The notes: a model not told the origin generated them from the letters alone. Positions 40,138 to 51,637 are shown, counted from the stretch's first letter. The stretch is 64,000 bases of DNA from Streptomyces sp. WAC08241 (GCA_007858575.1 CP042279.1:6913001-6977000), one strand, 5' to 3'. Made by a program: numbers and translations.

Positions 40138-42463
40138 ATGCTTGACAGCACCTCTGAGACCACGGACACGACCGCCGACGGGCGCAGGAAGTCATCGCAG
40201 CTAGCCGAGTTGAAGGCCGATCTGCTCCCGGAGAAACGGGCGTTGGCCGAGGACCTCCGCGCCCTGTTCGGCGCTCTGGGTCTCAGTGTGCGGTACGCGC
40301 TGCGGCGTCACCTCGACGCGAGTTCGGTGACGCGCTACCTCAACGGGGAGCGGGTGCCGCAGTGGAAATTCGTGGCCGAGCTGATCGGCGATGTCCGGGA
40401 GGTCGCCGCGCCCTTGACCCCCGAGGCCGAGAAGGCGCTGCGGGACACGCACCGGGCGGCGCTCAGGACGAACCGGCGCGACAGTGAGATCCAGAACCTC
40501 CAGGACCGGCTGGCGAGCGTGGACGAGGAGACCCGCAGGATCAAGGCACGGAACGGGCCCTGGAAGAAGCCTTGTTCGACCGTGAGAAGACCTTGTCGGA
40601 GTCCATCACCCGTTGTCACCGCCTGGAGACGAGACTCGACAGCCAGCGATCGGCGCACGCAGCGGACCTGGCCCTCTGGAAAGGGGAGTGGGAACAGCTC
40701 CAGGACGAGTGCGGCCACCTCCACCAGGAGGTCCTGTTCCTACAGGAGGCGCTTGCCGTCACACGGGCCGAGCTGATCGCCGCGGAAGGGGAATGCCACC
40801 GGCTGGAGAGCGAACTCGAAACGATGGCGGGCTGGAGACCCGTGCCGGAGGGGTCTCGTCGCTGATGGCGGCCCTGGAGGCAGCGGACCGCACGGCCACC
40901 GTCTCGGAGCTGCTCACGGTGATCGGTGACCTGGAGGCCCGCACGCAGAAGGCGATGGCGCGCGAACTCGTCTCGTCGGTCAGCCGGTCCCGCAGGGTGG
41001 AAGACGTGGCGGCGTTGCTGACGGTTGCACGGGCCGGCCTCCACGCGCACGCGGAGGCCGCCCTGCCGGCCCTGGTGATGACCCGTCCCGTCGCGGAGAC
41101 GGCGGCGATGGCGGCCGAACTCCACCGCGCCGGGTTAGAGGACTATGTGGCGACCTTGCTCCGCTCGTCCATCGAGCTGCACACCCCGTGCGACGTCATC
41201 GGCCTCGCTCTCCTCCTGCGGCGCGGTCGGCTCGAAGAGGTGACCCAGACCCTCCTCTCCGCGGCGTTCGTCGTGCGGACGGTGACCGACGTGGTCGCGA
41301 TGACCGTGTGGGCCGCCGGCACGGACGCCGAACCCTCGACCCTCGCCGCCCTGGGCCCCGCCGCCGAGCACCGCAGCCCACAGGAGGTCGTGGAGCTGAG
41401 CATCGCCCTTCGCAACGCGGGCCGCGACAAGCACGTCGAGTCCCTTCGGGCCGCGGCCGCGGAACGGCGGAGCGCCAAGGACGTCGTCAACGTCATCGAG
41501 TGCTTCATGGCCAAGGACATGGACACGGAGGCGGACCACGTCTTCGCGCTGTCGCAGAACAGGGACGTCCCTCATGTGCTGGCGCTGGCACGGGCCATGG
41601 TCCAGGCCGGGCACAGTGACCGGGTGGCCTCGATAGTGGACCATGCCGTGCGGCACCGGCCCGTCGACGACGTCGCCGCCATGATCATCGATCTCACAAC
41701 ACCGAGCACTTCCCCAGGCCGCGCAGGTGCTGATGAGTGCCGTGCGCAGATCAGCGGCCACGGCCCCTGGCTGTTCAGCGCCCTGGACAAGTGGTACCCC
41801 GGTGCCGAGGCCGTCGTGCACATGGTCGCGGCCTCGGGCAGCCCGGAGAACGCGGCCTTCCTCATGGCCTGTCTGGAGAGCGCCGGATTGCATCCCCTGG
41901 CCGAGGCCGTGTTCCGCACGACGCTGATGCAACGGCCCACCGGTCACGCCGGGGTGTTCCTGCAGTGGCTGGCCTCTTCGGGAACCGCGGCCGGCCGGGA
42001 AGAAGCCCTGCGCGAGCGTGCCCGAGCCGCCCACGGACCCGATACGGCGTCTCTGCTCCTGGCCCTGGTTGCCGCCCGACTCTCCCCCGCAGTAGACGCC
42101 GTCGTCCAAGGGGCGGTCACCGATGCCGCGGCCGCCGACGTGGTGATGCTGATCAAGCAGCTACGAGCCGTCGACCACCCCATCGACCCCAGGGCCGACG
42201 AGGTCATCAGACGGATCGCCGCCACCGTGGTGGACGCCTGGACGACGCCCAAGCAGGTGTCGCTGGTGATAACCCTCTCCGAGATCGGCCTGGCCCACGA
42301 CGCCGAATTCTTCACCCGGAGGGCTTCCGAACGGCCGAACTTCAAGAAGAACCTGAAGAGCGAGCAGACCAAGCACGCGCAGCGGTCCTCTCCCGAAGTT
42401 CTGGAGGAAGCGGCCGGAGGACGTGGAACACGAAGGGGACCGGTAAGGGAGATGCGGTCGTAG
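40138..42463 (+). CDS. HTH-coiled-coil-alpha-solenoid protein of unknown function (frameshifted)
   Basis: About 775 residues; start ATG 40138 or GTG 40102. N-terminus: an XRE-like HTH (VRYALRRHLDASSVTRYLNG then VPQWKFVAELIGD). Residues about 100-235 are heptad-like coiled coil (RDSEIQNLQDRLASVDEET; FDREKTLSESITRCHRLETR). From about 245 to the end are roughly fourteen ~32-residue helical repeats with the start pattern R-x-V-x-D-V-h-x-h and an internal L-x-x-A-G, e.g. RRVEDVAALLTVARAGL, SPQEVVELSIALRNAGR, DVPHVLALARAMVQAGH. The C-terminus is basic (KKNLKSEQTKHAQR). No enzyme motif. Bases are missing near 40546, 40830 and 41705-41770. Streptomyces encode similar HTH-plus-repeat proteins (from memory); none I know has an assigned function. 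Confidence 0.8.
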
Positions 42464-42522
42464 GGCGGCGTGGCGGCACGGGCCGAAGCGCGGCCGAAGC
42501 AGGTCCTCGGCCCCACTCGCCG

Positions 42523-42557
42523 ACGCTCCGTGCCGCACCCGGTGCGGCACGGAGCGT
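42523..42557. terminator. Bidirectional hairpin between converging genes
   Basis: Near-perfect palindrome with 17-base arms ACGCTCCGTGCCGCACC / GGTGCGGCACGGAGCGT around one C. It lies between the solenoid gene and the converging ABC gene. Confidence 0.75.
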
Positions 42558-42570
42558 TCTCCGTCCGCCG

Positions 42571-44495
42571 TCAGTCGACCTCGACGACCGCCTGCGCGAA
42601 CTGCGCCGCGTACAGGCGGGAGTACGACCCGCCCGACGCCAGCAGCTCCTCGTGCGTGCCCTGCTCGACGATCGAGCCGTTCTCCATCACCAGGATCACG
42701 TCCGCGTCCCGGATCGTGGAGAGCCGGTGGGCGATCACGAACGAGGTGCGGCCGTGGGCGAGGCGGGCCATCGCCTTCTGGATCAGGACCTCGGTGCGGG
42801 TGTCGACCGAGCTGGTGGCCTCGTCCAGGACGAGGATCACCGGGTCGGAGAGGAACGCGCGCGATGGTGATGAGCTGCTTCTCGCCCGCGCTCACCCCCG
42901 CCCCTCGTCGTCGAGGACCGTGTCGTACCCGTCGGGCAGGGTCCGGACGAACCGGTCGGCGTGCGCGGCCCGCGCCGCCTCCTCGATCTCCTCCCGGGTC
43001 ACCGGACGCGTCGCGCCGTACGCGATGTTGTCCGCGATCGTCCCGCCGAAGAGCCAGGTGTCCTGGAGGACCATCCCGATCCCGCTCCGCAGGCGCTCGC
43101 GGGACGTCTTCGCGATGTCCACCCCGTCCAGGGTGATCCGGCCGCCCGTCACCTCGTAGAACCGCATCAGCAGGTTGACCAGGGTCGTCTTGCCCGCGCC
43201 CGTCGGACCGACGATCGCGACCGTCTGACCCGGCTCCACCGTCAGGGACAGGTCCTCGATGAGCGGCTTGTCCTCCTCGTAGCGGAAGGAGACGTGCTCC
43301 AGGGCGACCCGGCCCTCGGACTCCAGGGGCTTCTCGCCCGTCGGGGCGTCCGGCTCCTGCTCCTCCGCGTCGAGCAGCTCGAAGACCCGCTCGGCCGAGG
43401 CCACGCCCGACTGCACCAGGTTCGCCATCGACGCCACCTGCGTCAGCGGCATCGAGAACTGGCGCGAGTACTGGATGAAGGCCTGCACGTCACCGATGGA
43501 GAGCGTGCCGCTCGCCACCCGCAGACCGCCGACCACGGCCACCAGGACGTAGTTGATGTTCGACACGAAGAACATCACCGGCTGCATCACGCCGGAGTTG
43601 AACTGCGCCTTGAACCCGGCCTCGTACAGCGCCTCGTTCTGCTCGCGGAAGTCCCGCGCGGACTCCTCCTGCCGCCCGAAGACCTTCACCAGGGCGTGCC
43701 CGGTGTACATCTCCTCGATGTGCGCGTTGAGCGTGCCCGTGGACTTCCACTGCTGCACGAAGTGCGGCTGCGAGCGCTTGCCGATCCGCGCCGCCACGAA
43801 CACCGACACCGGCACCGTCACCAGGGCCACCAGGGCGAGCAGCGGCGAGATCCAGAACATCATCGCCAGGACGCCCACGATCGTGAGCAGCGAGTTGATG
43901 AGCTGGCCCATCGACTGCTGGAGCGTCTGCGAGATGTTGTCGATGTCGTTGGTCGCCCGGGACAGCACCTCGCCGCGCTTGGCCCGGTCGAAGTACGACA
44001 GCGGCAGCCGCGCCAGCTTCGTCTGGACGTCCTCCCGCATCCGGTAGACCGTCCGGTTGATCACCTTGATCGACAGCCGGGTGGAGACCAGCATCAGCAG
44101 GCCCGCCGCCACGTACACCGCGAGGACCAGGAGCAGCACCCCGCCCACGGCCGAGAAGTCGATCCCCTGCCCCGGGGTGAAGTCGACGCCCGACAGCATG
44201 TCCGCCATGCCGTCCTGCCCCCGGCGCGCAGTCGCTCCAGGGTCTCCGCCTTCGTCGTGCCCGGGTCCGTCTGCCGTCCGATCACACCGGCGAAGATCAG
44301 GTCCGTCGCCCGGCCCAGGATCTTCGGCCCGACCACGGAGGCCGCCACCGAGAGCACGCCGGCGACCAGCATCACCCAGAGCGTCCCGCGCTCCGGCGCG
44401 AGCTGCCTCAGCAGCCGCCTGCCCGAGCCCTTGAAGTCCATCGACCGCTGGTCGGGGCCGCCACCGGCCATCATGCGTCCGCCAGGACCGGCCAT
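42571..44495 (-). CDS. ABC exporter subunit with competent ATP site, pair 2 (frameshifted)
   Basis: About 641 residues, paralogous to the gene at 27990-29994. ATG 44495 (MAGPGGRMMAGGG) overlaps the stop of the upstream subunit (ATGA). Membrane domain with KLARLPLSYFDRAKRGEVLS coupling helix; NBD: GPTGAGKTT, QDTWLFGG, signature VSAGEKQL, Walker B LVLDEATSSVD, H-loop IAHRLST. Bases are missing near 44222 and 42875-42900. It supplies the hydrolysing site of the heterodimer. From memory the S. coelicolor equivalents are the two ABC genes next to hrdA. Confidence 0.93.
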
Positions 44496-46226
44496 CAGGC
44501 TGCCTCCGCCTCGGTGAGCTGGGAGAGCACGATCTCCCGGTACGTCCCGTTGTCCGCCATCAGCTCGTGGTGCCGCCCGGTGCCCACGACCCGGCCCTCG
44601 TCGAGGACCACGATCCGGTCGGCGTCCCGGATGGTCGACACCCGCTGGGCGACGATCACCACGGTCGAGTCGGCCGTCTCCTCGGCGAGCGCGGCCCGCA
44701 GCAGGGCGTCCGTCTCGTAGTCGAGCGCGGAGAACGAGTCGTCGAACAGGTAGATCTCCGGCCGCTGCACGAGCGTCCGCGCGATGGCGAGCCGCTGCCG
44801 CTGCCCGCCGGAGACGTTGGTGCCGCCCTGCGCGATCGGCGCGTTCAGACCGTGCTCCAGCTTCCGTACGAAGTCGGCGGCCTGGGCGACCTCCAGGGCG
44901 TGCCACAGCTCCTCGTCGGTCGCGTCGGGCTTCCCGTACCGCAGGTTCGTCGCCACCGTCCCCGAGAAGAGGTACGGCTTCTGGGGCACGAATCCGACGG
45001 TCCTGGCCATGAGGGCGGGTCGAGGGCGCGGACGTCCACGCCGTCCACGAGGACCTCGCCGCCGGTCGCGTCGAAGAGCCGGGGCACGAGCCCGAGCAGG
45101 GTCGACTTGCCGCTGCCCGTCGAACCGATGATCGCGGTGGTCTCGCCGGGCCGGGCGACGAGCCCGACGTCCTTGAGGACCGGCTCCTCCGCGCCCGGGT
45201 AGCGGAACTCCGCGCTCCTGACCTCCAGGTGCCCGCGCCGGTCGAGCGCCGTCACGGGGTCGGCCGGCGGCACCACGCTGGAGTCGGTCGCGAGGACCTC
45301 CTCGATGCGCTCGGCGCAGACCTCGGCGCGCGGCACCATCATGAACATGAAGGTGGCCATCATGACGGCCATCACGATCTGCATCAGATAGGCGAGGAAG
45401 GCGGTCAGCGCGCCGATCTCCATGTCGCCGCCGTCGATGCGGTGCGCGCCGAACCAGACCACGGCCACGCTGGACACGTTCACGACCGTCATCACCGTCG
45501 GGAACATCAGCGCCATCAGCCGGCCGGTCGCCATCGACACGTCGGTCAGCTCGCCGTTGGCCCCCGGAAGCGCTCCTCCTCGTACCCGTCCTTCACGAAG
45601 GCCCGGATGACCCGGTTGCCGGTGATCTGCTCGCGCAGCACCCGGTTCACCGTGTCGAGGCGCGTCTGCATGGTCCGGAAGAGCGGCCGCATCCGCCGCA
45701 CGATCAGCGACACGGAGACGCCGAGCACCGGCACCACCGCGAGCAGCACGCCCGAGAGCGGCACGTCCTGGCCGAGCGCCATCACGATGCCGCCGACGCA
45801 CATGATGGGCGCGGAGACCATCAGCGTGAACGCCATCAGGACCAGCGTCTGGACCTGCTGCACGTCGTTGGTCGTACGGGTGATCAGCGAGGGCGCGCCG
45901 AAGTGCCCCAGCTCCCGGGCGGAGAAGGACTGCACCCGGTCGAAGACGGCGCCGCGCACGTCCCGGCCGAGGGCGGACGCGGTCCGCGCGCCGTAGTACA
46001 CGGCCCCGACGTTGCAGACGACCTGGACGACGGAGACGCCGACCATCAGGGCGCCGAACCGGAGGATGTAGCCGGTGTCCCCGTGCACGACACCGTTGTC
46101 GATGATGTCGGCGTTCAGGGTCGGCAGGTAGAGGCTCGCGCAGGTCTGCAGGAACTGGAGCAGCACGAGCAGCGCGATGGGTTTTCGATACGGCCGTAGG
46201 TGGGTCCGGAGAAGTCTTATGAGCAC
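44495..46226 (-). CDS. ABC exporter subunit with degenerate ATP site, pair 2 (frameshifted)
   Basis: About 577 residues, paralogous to 26262-27993. GTG 46226 (LIRLLRTHLRPYRKPIALL). NBD: GSTGSGKST, FVPQKPYLFSGT Q-loop, VSGGQRQRL signature, Walker B IYLFDDSFSALD (Asp for Glu) and H-loop VAQRVST (Gln for His): a non-hydrolysing site. Bases are missing near 45562 and 45015. It stops inside the start codon of the second subunit, so the two are translated together. Confidence 0.93.
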
Positions 46227-46357
46227 GGGACTTACTATCGCCCGCGGCCCCGGGCCGTTACGACCGGTTTCCGGGGCGGTGGAAACCCTGGGAAGTCTTT
46301 ACGAAGGGGCCCGGGCGGCCCCTCCGCACGCGCCCGGCCGGGGCCTCCCGGGCCCCG

Positions 46358-47795
46358 CTACCCGCCGAACGCGCCCGGGTGGATCTGCTCCCGCGTCGCC
46401 GTGTACTGCTGCCGCACGGCCTTCCCCGCCGCCAGCTCGTCGCCCGCCTCCAGGACCTGCGCGGCGGCGCCCTGCCAGGCCGGGGGAGCGGAGGGCGATA
46501 GGGTGCCCCGCGCGACCCCGAGGGCCCAGGCGGCCTGCCGGGCCGCGCCGAGCGCCGCGTAGTCGGCCGGCTGGGGACGACGACCTGCGCGCCGAAGAGG
46601 GCCGGCGAGAGCGCCTGCACCGCGTGCAGCGCGGCGGCGGCGCCGAGCAGGAAGACCCGCCGCACCTCCACGCCCCGCCCGCGCAGCACGTCCAGGGCGT
46701 CGGTGAGCGAGCAGAGCATCCCCTCGAACGCGGCCCGCGCCAGGTGCTCGGGCTTCATCGACTCGCGCCGCAGCCCGCTGAGCGTGCCCGCCGCGTGCGG
46801 CAGGCTCGGGGTCCGCTCGCCCTCCAGATAGGGCAGCAGGACGAGCCCGGAGGCGCCCGGCGTCGACTTCAGGGCGAGCGCGGAGAGCTCTTCGAGGGAG
46901 TCGAGGCCCAGCATCTCGGCGGTGCCGCGCAGCGCCCGCACCGCGTTGGAGGTGGAGACGACCGGCAGGTGCATGCCGGTGGCGTCGGCGAAGGAGGTGA
47001 TCATGCCGCCGGGGTCGGCGAGGGCCTCGTGGTGCACGGCCATCACGGAGCCGGAGGCGCCGAGCGAGACCACCGCGTCGCCGGGACCGAGTCCCAGGCC
47101 GAGGGCGGCGGCCATCGTCTCGCCGGTGCCGGCGGAGATCAGCAGGCCCTCGGGGTGGTGCCGGCGGCGTCGGCGGGCCCGAGGACCTCGGGCAGCGCGG
47201 CCTGGTGCCCGAGCGCGAGCTCGACCAGGTCGGGGCGGTACGCGCCGGTGCGGGCCGACCAGTAGCCGGTGGCGGAGGCGGCGCCGCGGTCGGTGGTGCG
47301 GCGCGCGGGACGGCCGAGGAGCTGCCAGACCAGCCAGTCGTGCGGCTGGAGGACGAGGGCGGTGCGCCGGGCGTGCTCGGGCTCGGTGCGGGCCAGCCAG
47401 CGCAGCTTGGCGACCGGCTGCCCGGCGGAGGGCACGCTGCCGACGGCCTCGGCCCAGGCCTGCCGCCCGCCGAGCCCGTCGACGAGGTCGGCGGCGGCGA
47501 CCTGCGCCCGCTTGTCGTTGCGCACGAGCGCGGGCCGCACGAGGCCGCCCTGCGCGTCGAGCGGTACGAGCCCGTGCTGCTGCGCGGAGACGCCGATGGC
47601 CTCCACGCCCTCCAGGAGACCGCCGGTGGCGGCCTCCCCGAGCGAGAGCAGCCAGGTCTGCGGATCGACGTCCACGGCCTTCGGCTCGCCGGGGTGCGAG
47701 GCGTACCCCTGGCGCAGTACGGCACCCGTGTCGGCGTCACAGACGACGATGCGTGTGAACTCGGCAGAGCTGTCCAGTCCGGCGACTATCCCCAT
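46358..47795 (-). CDS. xylB: Xylulokinase-like FGGY carbohydrate kinase (frameshifted)
   Basis: Phosphorylates xylulose or a related sugar; about 480 residues. ATG 47795 (MGIVAGLDSSAEFTRIVV). FGGY N-lobe: AIGVSAQQHGLVPLDAQGG, LVLQPHDWLVWQLLG, RGAASATGYW; C-lobe: LLISAGTGETMAAALGLGLG, VSLGASGSV, LLPYLEGERTPSLPHAAG. Bases are missing near 47157 and 46575. No xylA or sugar transporter lies nearby, so the xylulose assignment is by family only. Confidence 0.85.
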
Positions 47796-47822
47796 GGAAC
47801 AGATTCTGCCGCACGCGGGGCC

Positions 47823-48134
47823 TCAGGTGTTGCTGGTGCCCCACTCGTCGTTCGCGACCTTTCCGTTGCTCTGGCCGCGCTCGCGCAGCGCGTGGACCTT
47901 GTCGGCCACGGCGGGCGGCAGGTGGTCTCCCACCTTGTCGCCCACGACGTGCGCGGCCTTGCTGGCGACCTGCCGCCCGGTCTGGGCGGCGGACTCGGCG
48001 GCGTTCCGCACGGCCGGGTTGTCGGTGAACTCCTTGGCGGACTTCTTCAACTGCTCGTAGCGCTCGCGTCCGGCCCGCGTTCCGATCACGTAGCCGAGGG
48101 CGAGTCCGATGACGAAGGTCAGCTTGTATCGCAT
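47823..48134 (-). CDS. YtxH-like membrane-anchored protein
   Basis: 103 residues, intact. ATG 48134 (MRYKLTFVIGLALGYVIGTR): one N-terminal helix followed at once by an amphipathic, Lys/Glu-rich helix (AGRERYEQLKKSAKEFTDNP) and an Ala/Val repeat, the YtxH pattern. Probably inner-membrane associated; the family's role is unclear (stress in Bacillus). Just upstream of the tRNA genes on the other strand. Confidence 0.75.
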   Translation of the reverse strand: MRYKLTFVIGLALGYVIGTRAGRERYEQLKKSAKEFTDNPAVRNAAESAAQTGRQVASKAAHVVGDKVGDHLPPAVADKVHALRERGQSNGKVANDEWGTSNT

Positions 48135-48312
48135 GGCCAACACCTTCCCTGAAGAGCTTCACTGATGCGCCCCCGACGCATCGCCGGTGTCCACGGCGGT
48201 GCCACGGCGATACCGATTGGCGGAGCACCCTGCTTGCGCTAATGTATGTGTCGCAGCGAGCGAGCGCCGCCCGGGAAGGCCCGAGGTGGATCCGTTCGGT
48301 GCAACGCAGCAA

Positions 48313-48384
48313 TCCCCTGTAGCTCAATTGGCAGAGCAGCCGGCTGTTAACCGGCAGGTTACTGGTTCGAGTCCAGTCGGGGAG
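48313..48384 (+). tRNA. tRNA-Asn(GTT), copy 1
   Basis: Cloverleaf with TCCCCTG acceptor, GCTC...GAGC D-arm, CCGGCTGTTAACCGG anticodon arm (GTT) and ACTGG-TTCGAGT-CCAGT T-arm. The 3' acceptor strand has CGGGGAG where CGGGGGA is needed: one G is missing, so the last pairs cannot form as read. No CCA encoded. Confidence 0.93.
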
Positions 48385-48389
48385 CGCGA

Positions 48390-48461
48390 TCCCCTGTAGC
48401 TCAATTGGCAGAGCATTCGGCTGTTAACCGGAGGGTTGCTGGTTCGAGTCCAGCCGGGGAG
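48390..48461 (+). tRNA. tRNA-Asn(GTT), copy 2
   Basis: Five bases after copy 1; differs in the anticodon-stem base (TTCGGCTGTTAACCGGA) and T-stem (GCTGG/CCAGC). It shows the same single-G loss in the 3' acceptor strand. Confidence 0.93.
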
Positions 48462-48472
48462 CGGAACGGAAG

Positions 48473-48494
48473 AGGACCCTTCGGGGTCCTTTTT
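48473..48494 (+). terminator. Terminator after the tRNA-Asn pair
   Basis: AGGACCC-TTCG-GGGTCCT followed by TTTT: a 7-bp stem with a stable UUCG loop and U-run. Confidence 0.9.
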
Positions 48495-48626
48495 CGCGTC
48501 TGGGGGAACCGCGCGGGGCGCGGGGAGTCCTCATGGTCGAGCAGAGTCGATCATCCGGAGCAGGAGATCGTATGAGCGGCTATGCTGCGGCAGACGGCGC
48601 GCACACATGTACGCGCCTCACCGAAC

Positions 48627-48700
48627 GGGGCGGTAGCTCAGCCGGTTAGAGCAGCGGACTCATAATCCGTCGGCCGTGGGTTCGAGTCCCACCCGCCCCA
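48627..48700 (+). tRNA. tRNA with CAT anticodon (Met elongator or Ile2)
   Basis: Complete cloverleaf: acceptor GGGGCGG/CCGCCCC, D-arm GCTCAGCCGGTTAGAGC, anticodon loop CTCATAA, T-arm GTGGG-TTCGAGT-CCCAC, discriminator A, no CCA. CAT can be elongator Met or Ile with a modified (lysidine) C; sequence alone does not decide. Not initiator-like. Confidence 0.92.
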
Positions 48701-48709
48701 CTCACCGTT

Positions 48710-48770
48710 CGTGGGCGCAGGAAGGTTTTGCCCGCGGACGCGCCGGGCGCCCGTGATGCCTGCGCCCACG
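48710..48770. repeat. 12-bp inverted repeat behind the tRNA
   Basis: CGTGGGCGCAGG (48710-48721) and CCTGCGCCCACG (48759-48770) are perfect arms enclosing 37 bases with an inner GC palindrome-like stretch. Either a long-loop terminator or processing structure. Nothing else is seen in 48771-48904. Confidence 0.6.
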
Positions 48771-48904
48771 ATGCACCCGTCGTGACGTATGCCACCAGAG
48801 GGACACGCCGGAATCACCCGTTCGCCACTCCGCGCGCCTTTCGAGCGTGGTGCGCCCGCGTCCCGCGCCGACGGGGAGCCGGTGCGGGACGCGGGGCGGA
48901 CCGG

Positions 48905-50956
48905 TCAGTACGTCAGGATCCCCGGGTCCGAGACGTCCGGGGTGCCCGTCTCCACGTGGCTCGCCAGGCGGCGGAGGTAGTCGGGGACGCGGGCGAGGTG
49001 ATCGTCACGTCGTACCAGCGGTGGCCGGTGGCCGGGGTGACCGTGTGGGTGGTCGTGGTGCCCTTGGTGACCGTCAGGGTCTTCGGGGTGCCCCCGTAGG
49101 CGTCGGTGACCGTCACCGTCGTGGTCGCGCCCGCGTTGGTGAAGGTCAGGTCCAGACGGCCCGTGGCGGCGTTGTGGCGGGCGGCGACCTCCGGGACGGC
49201 CGTCTTGCCGGGGAGCGGAAGCGGCGCAGGAAGCCGTTCGGGCCGTGGACCGTGAGGTCGGTGACGCCGGCCGAGTACTTCGTGTTCCAGGTGTCCGCGA
49301 TCGACTTGCCCGCCTCCGCCGTGTACGTCCAGGGCGCGTCCGTGCGGTTCGCCGAGGTGATGTAGAACTGCGCGCCCGCGCCGGGGCCCGCGCCGAAGGT
49401 CAGGCGGTAGGTGCCGGCCGCCGTGTCGGCGGCGCCGTCCACGTACGGCGCGTACTTCAGCGGGCGGGTTGGCTTCGCGCCCCGCTCCTGGCGGGGCATC
49501 GTGCCCGTCGCGGGCGCGGTGGCCGGGAAGTCGGGGTGGCGGTCCCGGTCCGGCGGGTAGTAGCCGGCGGTCGGCGGCAGGGAGGCCGGCCGGGCGTCCG
49601 TGCGCGTGAAGTCGAAGGCCGAGGTCAGATCGCCGCAGACGGCCCGCCGCCAGGGGGAGATCTGCGGCTCCCGGACGCCGAAGCGCGCCTCCATGAAGCG
49701 GATGACCGAGGTGTGGTCGAAGGTCTCCGAGCAGGTGTAGCCGCCCTTCGACCAGGGCGAGACGACGATCATCGGGACGCGCGGGCCGAGGCCGTAGGGA
49801 CCGGCGGCGTACCCCGTCTTCCCGGGAAGTGGTCCAGGGCGGTCGCGACCGTGGAGAGGCCCTGCGCCGCCGAGGCCGGGACGTACGGCGGGACCACGTG
49901 GTCGAAGAAGCCGTCGTTCTCGTCGTACGTGAGGAACAGCGCCGTGCGCGCCCACACGTCCGGGTTCGAGGTCAGCGCGTCCAGGACCTGCGCGATGTAC
50001 CAGGCGCCGTAGTTGGAGGGCCAGTTCGCGTGCTCGGAGAAGGCCTCCGGGGCCGCGATCCAGGAGACCTTCGGCAGCCGGCCGCCCTGGACGTCGGCGC
50101 GCAGCCGGTCGAAGAGCCCCTCGCCGTTCTTGGCGTTCGTGCCCGTGCGGGCCTTGTCGTACAGCGGGTTCCCCGGCTGGGCGTTGCGGTAGCTGTTGAA
50201 GTAGAGGAGGGAGTTGTCGCCGTAGTTGCCCCGGTACGCGTCGTTGATCCAGCCCCAGGAGCCCGCCGCGTCCAGGCCGTCGCCGACGTCCTGGTAGATC
50301 CGCCAGGAGACCCCGGCCGCCTCCAGTCGTTCGGGGTACGTCTTCCAGCCGTACCCCGCCTCGGCGTTGTTGAGGACCGGGCCGCCGCCCGTGCCGTCGT
50401 TCCCCGTGTGGCCGCTCCACAGGTAGTAGCGGTTCGGGTCGGTGGAGCCGATGAACGAGCAGTGGTAGGCGTCGCAGATCGTGAACGCGTCGGCGAGCGC
50501 GTAGTGGAACGGGATGTCCTCGCGCGTGAGGTACGCCATCGTGGCCTTGGTCTTGGCCGGGATCCACTGGTCGTACCGGCCCTGCGCGAAGGCCTTCTGG
50601 CCGCCCGCCCAGTCGTGGTTCAGGCCCTGGAGGAACTCCATGCCCAGCTTCGTGCTCTGCGGCCGGAACGGCAGGGTCACCTTGGAGCCGTCGGACTGGT
50701 TCCAGACGGACTTCCCGCTGGGCAGGGTCACCGGCCGGGGGTCTCCGAAGCCGCGCACCCCCTTCAGCGAGCCGAAGTAGTGGTCGAAGGAACGGTTCTC
50801 CTGCATCAGGACCACGATGTGTTCGACGTCCTGGAGGGTGCCGGTGGAACCCTGCGCGGGTATCGCGGCGGCGCGGGCGATGCTCTCCGAGAGCAGGGTG
50901 AACGCGGCGGCGCCGCCGGTCAACTGAAGGAACCGGCGGCGGTCGAGGTCGGCCAT
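48905..50956 (-). CDS. Secreted phosphocholine-type phospholipase C (frameshifted)
   Basis: Tat-exported lipid phosphodiesterase, about 684 residues. ATG 50956 after GAGGAGAACTCCCC; twin-arginine signal MADLDRRRFLQLTGGAAAF. Phosphoesterase domain: VLMQENRSFDHYFGSL (metal-binding Asn/nucleophile region), SGHTGNDGTGGG, LFLTYDENDGFFDHVVPP. Two C-terminal DUF756-like domains: TYRLTFGAGPGAG...YITSANRTDAP and TVTVTDAYGGTPKTL. Bases are missing near 49828, 49215 and 48995. The C-terminus is GILTY. Substrate (phosphatidylcholine or sphingomyelin) inferred from family. Confidence 0.92.
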
Positions 50957-51221
50957 GGGGAGTTCTCCTCCGGGTGGGGGCGGGCACGGGTGGGGCGCGC
51001 GTGCGGCGGCCGGGCTCCTGCCCGACGGGCGCCCCAAGGACAGCGCCCACGGGCCACCGCCCGGCGGCCGTCCCATGGCTGCCGCCGTACGGCGGACGAA
51101 CCCCGGTGCCGGTCGTGCGAAGGTCCCGGCGCGCGGGGGCGGCACCGGGACCTTCGTACGGCTCCCCGCCCGGAGGGGATGCGGGGTGGCGGGAGCGTGG
51201 GTGGGTGGGGGCGGTGCGTGG

Positions 51222-51637
<416 letters not shown>

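Noticed and set aside
48627..48770. Integrative element inserted at the tRNA
   Set aside because: No integrase, excisionase or direct repeat of the tRNA 3' end is seen downstream; the following genes are chromosomal exported enzymes.
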